Made by a program: the position numbers and the translations under genes
Shown: positions 13,683 to 19,264 of the stretch, piece by piece
Layout: every line of letters begins with the position of its first letter
How positions within the stretch are numbered: the first letter of the stretch is position 1
Assembly (NCBI GenBank): GCA_023398165.1
Contig: JAEWSQ010000024.1
Coordinates: forward strand, 1-19,264
DNA: 19,264 nt
Reading direction: 5' to 3'
Source of the DNA: Spirochaetota bacterium
GTDB taxonomy: Bacteria; Spirochaetota; Spirochaetia; Treponematales; Treponemataceae
Notes under the pieces: model-generated
The model's input: the letters and a program-made list of their open reading frames with translations, nothing else
What the model was told of the DNA's origin: nothing
Database searches by the model: none

Positions 13683-16436
13683 CTACTCCGGGATGTCCCA
13701 TATTTGCCATAATCCGCGGTTTTTATATACTTCTATTGTTCTTGTTCCTGAAAAGGTTTCATCTCCATACTGATACGATAATCCGATTGTCATTTCATAG
13801 TAATTAGCACCTGTGTCGACCAGTGTGTCGGGAAAAATATCGTATGATAAAACTGTAATTCCTGAATCAGATGAATAGGAGCTTGCATAGGTTTCTGCAA
13901 AGTAGTCAGTGTCGCCTTTATCGCATACTTTTTTCCATTCAGTATCTCCGCGTAAAAAAGAGGAGAAGAAGAAACAGACAATCGATTCTGCATTATTTTG
14001 AAATGCTGTATATAAAGAAGATTCCCCGGAGGAAATGGTTACTCTTTTTCCTAATTCTGCAATGCTTGTTTCATAATCCTCATATGAAGTGTAGTCATCA
14101 TAATAATCCTCATACTCTTCATCGTAGTAGTCATCGTAATAATAATCGCTGTCATTATAGTAATCATCGTCGTAATAACCGCCGTCATCATAATAATCAT
14201 CGCCGTAGTAATCATCATCATAATAGTCATAATCGTCGTAATAATCGTCTGACGATTCCTCCTGCGCTCCTGTAATCTGCACAAGATACATTTCGGCTTC
14301 ACTGTTTCCGTTTTCGGCTGCTTTTTCAAAGAAGCTTACGGCTTTATCCTTGTCTCTTTTTCCAAGCATTCCTGTCCAGTAGAAATACCCGAGAGCGTAC
14401 AATGCTTCATTTGAACCAAGTTCTGCTGCTTTTGAATAAAGGTCGAAGGCTTTGTTAACATCCTGTTTTACACCTGAACCGATTTCATAGCAGTATGCAA
14501 GAGAACTAACTGCAGGAACATAATTCTGCTGAGATGCTTTTTCGTAAAGTAAGAAAACCTGGTAATAATCAGTTTCATTATCCAAGAATTGAGCAAGATT
14601 ATATAAATCCTCTGCCTTGCCGGAGAGAGATGCATTATAAAGATTAGTATATGACTCAAGCCTGTCGAATACTTCTGTATCTGTATAGAAGGAAATAGAC
14701 TTTACATCATAGTACTCGGCTTCATCTGCATAGTATGTGCTTTGTTCTGAACTCCGCTTAACACCTTCTCCAAGAAGGTACATGGATGCAGCTTTTAAGT
14801 ATGCTTTTTCATAAACCGATTCTGCACATTCAAGGAAAAGAGTGTAGGCTTTTGCTGTGTCTTTTTTTACACCCCTTCCGCTTTCATATAAAAGAGCAAG
14901 AGCATAGCGGGCCGGTAAAAAATCTGCATCGGAAGCTTTTGTGTAATAAACATACGCCTGACTCTCATTCTTTGCAGTTCCCAGTCCCGTTTCATAACAA
15001 AAACCTGTTACAGTCTGACATATAAAATCATCTTTATCTGCCTGTTCTTTATACCATGTGAACGCTTCCTCTTTTGAAATGTCTTTAACATACATTGGCA
15101 GAATCTTATTATCGTTTTGTGATGAATAATAATCCTCTGCTTTTATTTCTCTATAAAAGTCCTGAATTCCAAGAACGGCATTGTATATATAACAGATTGC
15201 GCCTTTTGAATAATCCTGTTGTGTATCAGACTGTTTGAACCAATACACTGCTTTTTTTAAATCTTTTTTCCCGCCTGATCCTGTATTGTAATAATGCGCA
15301 AGATAATATTGAGGATCAAAATCTTTAGTGAGAGCGCAGGCTTTTTCAAACCAGTAACGTGCCTGCTCTTCATCTACCGGGGTACCGTAGCCATAAGAGT
15401 ATGCAGAAGCTAGATCAATCATTGCTGTAGGCGAACCTTCAGCAGCCTTTTTCTGCAGGGCTGAAAATATGACAGCATTCTTTTTCTGCAGCTTTTCATC
15501 TTCTAAAAATCTGGTTTCCGCAGCTTTTTCAAACCAGTAGGCAGCCTTTTCCTGATTATATTGTAATGTGTCATAATATCCGCGGTAAAAAAGAGAGGCA
15601 TCTTCCATAGAATATGTGTCGCCGCTTTCTGCAGCTTTTAAATAATATTCTAGAGCCATAGGAAGGTTAATCTCATAATTGCTGTATCCATAGTTGTAAT
15701 TTACCGCAAGAGATCTGTATGCACCGGGATCATTTTCCTGTATGGCTTTTTGTTCATAGAATGAAGCTTTTTCCTCTCCATTTTCAATTGAGTAAGAGTA
15801 GCGGTATAAATTGGCAAGACTCATATAGGCATCTCTGTATCCTGAAGAGGCTGCCTTTTCTTGTAAATCCATAATCGCCTGTTCAATTCCGGGATTTGAG
15901 TAATCATAGTATAAAAGTATTGAATAAAAGTATTGTGCAGGCGGAAAACCCTGATCGCTTGCTTTTTTTGCAAGATTTTTAATTTCTGAGTTTTCCATTA
16001 AGGCTTTATGTGTATATGCGCAGTAGGAAAGCAGATAGTCGCCAGGTGCATATGAATTTTTTGAAGCTTTTGTGTACCATGAAAATGCAGTAAGAACATT
16101 GTCCCTTGAATACTCAAGGTTTTCATAATAATAGCCTAATACACATTGCGCGTAACTGTTTCCGCTCTGAGCGAGTTTTGTATACCATTGTACGGCTTCA
16201 TCATGGCTAATACCGGCGACTTCTTTTGGAGTGAATGATTTAGTCTTTATTAAAGGAGGCAATCCCTGACTTGTTTTTCCTTCCCATTGATCAAGATACT
16301 TAACAATATCCTGTGTTTCAAGAATTGCATCATAAATTTCTTTTTGCTTGTGTGAAGGCTGAGCGGCTGCAGCTGAAAGGCATAGAACAAGTATAAAAAG
16401 ACAACAAACATACTTTACAAATTTTAATTGATTCAT
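13683..16436 (-). CDS. Large secreted Sel1-repeat (TPR-like) protein with Asp/Tyr-rich linker
   Basis: 917 aa from ATG 16436, chosen because AAGAGGA lies just upstream and a signal peptide follows (MNQLKFVKYVCCLFILVLCL, then SAAAAQ); an upstream in-frame ATG would add 13 residues in front of it. Residues about 60-725 contain some 17 Sel1-type repeats (A..WY.KAA..G...A...L...Y..G.GV..D). Residues 726-789 are almost only Asp and Tyr with a few Glu, Gly and Asn. Residues 790-917 form a separate domain ending in YEMTIGLSYQYGD...RTIEVYKNRGLWQIWDIPE, suggestive of an NTF2/DUF4440-like fold. Sel1 arrays bind proteins or cell-wall partners; the compartment is probably periplasm or surface. It is the first gene of an operon with the E2-like gene. 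Confidence 0.85.
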   Translation of the reverse strand: MNQLKFVKYVCCLFILVLCLSAAAAQPSHKQKEIYDAILETQDIVKYLDQWEGKTSQGLPPLIKTKSFTPKEVAGISHDEAVQWYTKLAQSGNSYAQCVLGYYYENLEYSRDNVLTAFSWYTKASKNSYAPGDYLLSYCAYTHKALMENSEIKNLAKKASDQGFPPAQYFYSILLYYDYSNPGIEQAIMDLQEKAASSGYRDAYMSLANLYRYSYSIENGEEKASFYEQKAIQENDPGAYRSLAVNYNYGYSNYEINLPMALEYYLKAAESGDTYSMEDASLFYRGYYDTLQYNQEKAAYWFEKAAETRFLEDEKLQKKNAVIFSALQKKAAEGSPTAMIDLASAYSYGYGTPVDEEQARYWFEKACALTKDFDPQYYLAHYYNTGSGGKKDLKKAVYWFKQSDTQQDYSKGAICYIYNAVLGIQDFYREIKAEDYYSSQNDNKILPMYVKDISKEEAFTWYKEQADKDDFICQTVTGFCYETGLGTAKNESQAYVYYTKASDADFLPARYALALLYESGRGVKKDTAKAYTLFLECAESVYEKAYLKAASMYLLGEGVKRSSEQSTYYADEAEYYDVKSISFYTDTEVFDRLESYTNLYNASLSGKAEDLYNLAQFLDNETDYYQVFLLYEKASQQNYVPAVSSLAYCYEIGSGVKQDVNKAFDLYSKAAELGSNEALYALGYFYWTGMLGKRDKDKAVSFFEKAAENGNSEAEMYLVQITGAQEESSDDYYDDYDYYDDDYYGDDYYDDGGYYDDDYYNDSDYYYDDYYDEEYEDYYDDYTSYEDYETSIAELGKRVTISSGESSLYTAFQNNAESIVCFFFSSFLRGDTEWKKVCDKGDTDYFAETYASSYSSDSGITVLSYDIFPDTLVDTGANYYEMTIGLSYQYGDETFSGTRTIEVYKNRGLWQIWDIPE

Positions 16437-16463
16437 AGTATCCTCTTTATAATATACCTGAAA

Positions 16464-16491
16464 AGTATAACACACATTGCCTCTTTTACAA
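16464..16491 (-). promoter_or_regulatory. Promoter of the Sel1-E2 operon
   Basis: On the minus strand, TTGTAA (16491-16486), 16 bases, TATACT (16469-16464). The start of transcription would fall near 16457, giving a leader of about 20 bases that includes the AAGAGGA ribosome site. Confidence 0.55.
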
Positions 16492-16559
16492 TCACTTATT
16501 CTTTTTCCGGCTCGAAAAGCTTTTAGGTGAAAATACTGATAACATAATCCCTGTGCAAA

Positions 16560-16579
16560 AACTATACTTAATTATAGTT
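16560..16579 (+). promoter_or_regulatory. Palindromic operator candidate upstream of the GH8 gene
   Basis: AACTATA-CTTAAT-TATAGTT is a perfect inverted repeat with 7-bp arms, and it contains a -10-like TATACT (16563-16568). No convincing -35 is seen at 17 bases. A repressor bound here would cover the -10, so sugar-dependent control is plausible but inferred. Confidence 0.45.
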
Positions 16580-16595
16580 ATTTCCCGGGGGTAAT

Positions 16596-17723
16596 ATGAA
16601 AGCGGTAAAAAATGATTTTAACTTATTTAAACAGTATGGGTATTCCCAGTCCGACATCGATAATAAAATTGAGCAGGCATGGAAAACAATTTTTGAGGGT
16701 TCAAAAGATGAGCGCTTTTATGATAATGCCTCCGATAATACCGGATACATGATCGATACGGGCAATATAGATGCAAGAACTGAAGGTATGTCTTACGGCA
16801 TGATGATGGCTCTTCAGATGAATAAGCAGGATGTATTTAACAGGCTCTGGAAATGGAGTAAAACGTATATGTTTATGACAGAGGGAAGACAGGCCGGCTA
16901 CTTTGCATGGTCATGCGCTCTCGACGGAAAGAAGAATGCCTGGGGGGCCGCTCCCGACGGTGAAGAATACTACATAATGGACCTCATTTTTGCATCGCGT
17001 CTGTGGGGCGACGGGGAGGGAATTTTTAATTATTCGCAGGAAGCCAGAACCCTGATGAAAAGATGCCTCCACGGGAATCTCCCTATGTGGGAAAAGAAAA
17101 ACACGTATATACGCTTCGTTCCCGGCTGCAATTTTACCGATCCTTCGTATCACCTTCCTCATTTTTATGAGCTGTATGCAGAATTTACCAATGATGAGGA
17201 TACTCCTTTTTGGAAAAAAGCAGCAGAGGAAAGCAGAAAATTTTTCAGTATATGCTGTCATCCGAAGACCGGCTTTGCACCTGAGTACAGCTACGATGAC
17301 GGAAAACCCAATCCCTACGGACCTCCTGACGGGCACGGTTATTTTTTCAGCGATGCCTACCGTGTAGCTGCAACACTCGGTCTTGATGCACTTTGGTGCG
17401 GTAAAACTCCCCAGATGTCAAGAATTGCTGCGAATATGCAGTCCTTTTTCATACATTTGAAACCGGAAGAATACATGACCTATGAGATTGACGGCACGAT
17501 CGTTGATCAAAAAGCGCTGCATCCTGTCGGATTATTGGCAACTCTTGCTCAGGCTTCTTTGGCCGTCTGGGATGATCCTGATCCAACCGCTGCTGCAAAC
17601 GCAGAAACCTTTGTCCGCAGATTCTGGGATACACCCTTACGAACCGGAGAACGCCGGTATTATGACAACTGTCTGTACTTCTTTGCGCTGCTTGCTCTCG
17701 GCGGAAGATTTAAAGTGTACTGA
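16596..17723 (+). CDS. GH8 reducing-end xylose-releasing exo-oligoxylanase
   Basis: 375 aa. Hydrolyses xylo-oligosaccharides from the reducing end, releasing xylose. ARTEGMSYGMMMALQM carries the catalytic acid (Glu63), and GYFFSDAYR carries the likely base (Asp253); from family knowledge these correspond to Glu70 and Asp263 of the Bacillus halodurans Rex enzyme. His309 in KALHPVG sits where Rex has the His that blocks the +2 subsite and favours exo-action over endo-xylanase activity. There is no signal peptide, so it is cytoplasmic and should act on imported oligosaccharides. GGGGG precedes the ATG. A terminator follows. No sugar transporter or xylosidase gene is adjacent. Length fits the Rex group. 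Confidence 0.9.
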   Translation: MKAVKNDFNLFKQYGYSQSDIDNKIEQAWKTIFEGSKDERFYDNASDNTGYMIDTGNIDARTEGMSYGMMMALQMNKQDVFNRLWKWSKTYMFMTEGRQAGYFAWSCALDGKKNAWGAAPDGEEYYIMDLIFASRLWGDGEGIFNYSQEARTLMKRCLHGNLPMWEKKNTYIRFVPGCNFTDPSYHLPHFYELYAEFTNDEDTPFWKKAAEESRKFFSICCHPKTGFAPEYSYDDGKPNPYGPPDGHGYFFSDAYRVAATLGLDALWCGKTPQMSRIAANMQSFFIHLKPEEYMTYEIDGTIVDQKALHPVGLLATLAQASLAVWDDPDPTAAANAETFVRRFWDTPLRTGERRYYDNCLYFFALLALGGRFKVY

Positions 17724-17744
17724 AAATAGTAGAATTTTTTTATG

Positions 17745-17773
17745 AGAGTCTGTTTTTTACAGGCTCTTTTTTT
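17745..17773 (+). terminator. Rho-independent terminator of the GH8 gene
   Basis: AGAGTCTG (17745-17752) pairs with CAGGCTCT (17760-17767) with one G-U pair around a 7-base loop, followed by a run of T to 17773. Confidence 0.85.
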
Positions 17774-17855
17774 ATACATTCTGCAACAGGATTTGCAGAG
17801 AAAAATCTATGCAAAAGAAGGAATATGGAATATCATTAGGCTTTGAGGGAATAGT

Positions 17856-18389
17856 ATGGAAAAAAGGATGCTTGGAATCGGTGATCTTGTAAAGATATAT
17901 AATAACGATACAATCGTTTGGACTGTTCTGGGCTCCTGCGTCTCCATTATATTCCATATACCTGGTTATTTCTCTCTCATGTGCCATGCGCAGCTCCCGC
18001 TTTCAAATAGGGCTCTTCAGGCAAGTCAATTCAATGCCGATCCGAATGATAAGCGAAGATACGTACATGTTGATACTGTACTTGCAAAAATGATGACGCT
18101 GGTTCGTGAAAGCAATATACCGGTTTCCTCTGTTGATGTAAGTCTCTTAGGAGGTGCAGGCGTTCTCCGTGATACCGGTTCTCAATTCGCTGTAGGAGCC
18201 AAAAATATCGAGGTCGCAAAAAAAGTTCTGGCGGAAAACGGCTATATAATACGGCGCGACATAACAGGCGGTAAATTTGGCATTACTGTATGGTACAATC
18301 CTAAATTAAATGAGATTACCGTGCGCCGTCACGCAGAAATAAAAGCAATCGATTTAGCCGCCGCTTATGAGATGAATTTTTATAAGTAA
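17856..18389 (+). CDS. cheD: Chemoreceptor glutamine deamidase CheD
   Basis: 177 aa. Deamidates specific glutamines of chemotaxis receptors and, in organisms with CheC, takes part in adaptation. The catalytic Cys28 lies in TVLGSCVSII and His44 in LMCHAQLP, matching the Cys-His-Thr arrangement of the family. The later VSLLGGAGVL, VGAKNIEVAKKVL and ITGGKFGITVWYN blocks are also typical. The length is slightly above the usual 157-165 aa. GAGGGA gives a good ribosome site. It is a single gene, between a GH8 enzyme with its terminator and a convergent membrane protein, with no other chemotaxis gene in the window. Confidence 0.93.
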   Translation: MEKRMLGIGDLVKIYNNDTIVWTVLGSCVSIIFHIPGYFSLMCHAQLPLSNRALQASQFNADPNDKRRYVHVDTVLAKMMTLVRESNIPVSSVDVSLLGGAGVLRDTGSQFAVGAKNIEVAKKVLAENGYIIRRDITGGKFGITVWYNPKLNEITVRRHAEIKAIDLAAAYEMNFYK

Positions 18390-18427
18390 AATACAAGTAC
18401 CCTTTTTTGAAGAAGGTACCTGTATTT
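18389..18427. terminator. Bidirectional terminator between convergent genes
   Basis: Arms 18389-18401 and 18415-18427 are complementary over 13 positions with one mismatch (AAATACAAGTACC against GGTACCTGTATTT). T-rich and A-rich tracts in and around the hairpin allow use from both sides. Confidence 0.65.
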
Positions 18428-18437
18428 GTATGCCTGT

Positions 18438-18941
18438 CTATGCAGTGTATGCCTTGCTTATGTCGTCAACAACCATAAAACAGGACGGGTCAATATTCCT
18501 TGCACAGATAAAAACCTTTTTTACATTTCTTCTTTTTACTTGTACAAAAAGCATTTTTACAACTCCGTCTCTTCCTTGTCCGTTAAAAACAGTAACTCTA
18601 AACCCCTGTTCTCTCAGGCAGCACGACACTTCATCACCCTTGGAACTGAAGATCCTTACTGCCTGATCTCCAATTTTAAAGAAACCTTCAATAGTTATTC
18701 CTGTATAGGTTCCCGATGCAAACCCAAGCGCAAAGGCAATAGACGTAAGAGGATCTGTCAGGGAGGTTATTACTCGCGAGACTGCATACACCCATATGAG
18801 TGACTCGAAAAAGGCAATGAGAAAGGCATGAAGCCTTTTTCGTTTAATAATCATCACATGGCGGAAGGTCCCCAGTGAAACATCTGCTATCCGCGCTGCA
18901 AAAATTATGAGCGCTGTTAGAACATGCTCTTGTGTAAACAT
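18438..18941 (-). CDS. UPF0316 family membrane protein (DUF5698/DUF2179)
   Basis: 167 aa from the second ATG (18941), preferred because GAGGT (18952-18948) lies 6 bases before it, while the first ATG (18947) directly abuts the ribosome site. Residues about 5-90 form three hydrophobic segments (VLTALIIFAARIADVSLGTFR, AFLIAFFESLIWVYAVSRVI, IAFALGFASGTYTGITIEG). The remainder is a DUF2179 domain (QAVRIFSS...LREQGFRVTVFNGQGRDGVVKMLFVQVKRRNVKKV...IDPSCFMVVDDI). The layout is that of UPF0316 proteins. DUF2179 modules are thought to sense small ligands, but the precise role of this family is unknown. A TATAAT sits 16 bases upstream. Confidence 0.88.
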   Translation of the reverse strand: MFTQEHVLTALIIFAARIADVSLGTFRHVMIIKRKRLHAFLIAFFESLIWVYAVSRVITSLTDPLTSIAFALGFASGTYTGITIEGFFKIGDQAVRIFSSKGDEVSCCLREQGFRVTVFNGQGRDGVVKMLFVQVKRRNVKKVFICARNIDPSCFMVVDDISKAYTA

Positions 18942-18957
18942 GAACATACCTCAAATA

Positions 18958-18963
18958 ATTATA
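18958..18963 (-). promoter_or_regulatory. -10 element of the UPF0316 gene
   Basis: A perfect TATAAT on the minus strand, placing transcription start near 18951 with a leader of about 10 bases that holds GAGGT. No clear -35 is seen. Confidence 0.4.
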
Positions 18964-19082
18964 CTTGTAATTGCAATGCAATCCGGTTGAACATACGAAA
19001 TCCTGTATATAAAATCAAGAGAAAAGACTGCGGATGGGCATACTTATTCGTCAGATAGCTTGATCTATAAATCAGCCTGTTG

Positions 19083-19264
19083 TTAGAATTCCTTAGCCTT
19101 TACATAGAGTTTATCAATATCTTCTTTAGAAAGAAATTTCTTAACTGCAAATGCAATAATGATGATTCCTGGAATATCAATTAAAAGGCGTGCAAGTGCA
19201 AAACGGTAGCCTATGGCCTGCATTTCGAAAATGAGCATAGGAATCTTTGTCGTTGACCATGCAC
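19083..19264 (-). CDS. C-terminal end of a predicted permease (5' truncated by window)
   Basis: 59 residues to a TAA at 19085-19083. The peptide reads AWSTTKIPMLIFEMQAIGYR, then a second membrane segment around IDIPGIIIIAFAV, and a Lys-rich cytoplasmic tail. The K-I-P-x-L-x-x-E...G..F...R...IP pattern recalls the UPF0718/DUF318 permease group, but the fragment is short. Its relation to the UPF0316 gene (same strand, about 140 bases downstream) may be an operon. Confidence 0.5.
   Translation of the reverse strand, partial: AWSTTKIPMLIFEMQAIGYRFALARLLIDIPGIIIIAFAVKKFLSKEDIDKLYVKAKEF

Noticed and set aside
14070..14261. CRISPR-like or minisatellite array
   Set aside because: The repetition is codon-level Asp/Tyr bias with no fixed repeat unit or spacers.
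14051..14329. Open frames rich in Met/Ile/Thr or His/Asn across the Asp/Tyr-rich linker, on both strands
   Set aside because: They are shadows of the repetitive GAT/TAT codons of the Sel1 gene and have no start signals.
18426..18803. Plus-strand open frames opposite the UPF0316 gene
   Set aside because: They are antisense to a gene with recognisable membrane and DUF2179 segments and have no supporting start site.

Overview
The window looks like a chromosomal segment of a spirochete, most probably a Treponema-type organism. The reasons are moderate-to-low GC with AT-rich patches, short intergenic gaps, secreted lipoprotein and beta-barrel genes, a stand-alone CheD, a cytoplasmic family-8 exo-oligoxylanase, and a very large Sel1-repeat protein. 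This is an inference from gene content; no rRNA or tRNA gene is present to confirm it.

Layout, left to right. (1) 1-2742: the tail of an unidentified gene overlaps a three-gene ABC exporter operon (ATPase, permease, permease). (2) 2842-4552: an AraC-type regulator fused to a VOC domain, followed tightly by two GNAT acetyltransferases. (3) 4570-7207: an AT-rich, accessory-looking stretch. It holds a lipoprotein gene split by one in-frame TAA, a small secreted or membrane protein, a terminator, a repeat-rich regulatory region with a near-perfect operator palindrome, a small two-helix membrane protein whose start appears frameshifted, and a CPBP-family membrane protease. (4) 7208-7624: a non-coding stretch with a terminator, ATCTGYG repeats, a GC-rich block and a long G-rich inverted repeat. 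(5) 7625-10181: a diacylglycerol-kinase-like lipid kinase that may be expressed from a leaderless mRNA, a YjdF/DUF2238-like membrane protein, and a beta-barrel protein flanked by 28-bp direct repeats. (6) 10244-12848: a second ABC exporter of the same family in the order permease, permease, ATPase. (7) 12828-16436, minus strand: a Sel1-repeat protein with a 64-residue Asp/Tyr-rich linker, followed by an E2-like acyltransferase-fold protein lacking the catalytic His. (8) 16596-19264: a GH8 Rex-type enzyme, CheD, a UPF0316 membrane protein on the minus strand, and the end of a predicted permease on the minus strand.

Likely cooperation: each ABC cassette should assemble one ATPase dimer with two different permease subunits. 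The AraC-VOC regulator and the GNATs look like one small-molecule response unit. The lipid kinase and the YjdF-like protein are translationally coupled. The Sel1 and E2-like genes form one operon. The region with most unexplained structure is 4570-7583, which combines broken genes, an elaborate control region and a membrane protease. No CRISPR array, IS element, tRNA or rRNA was seen.
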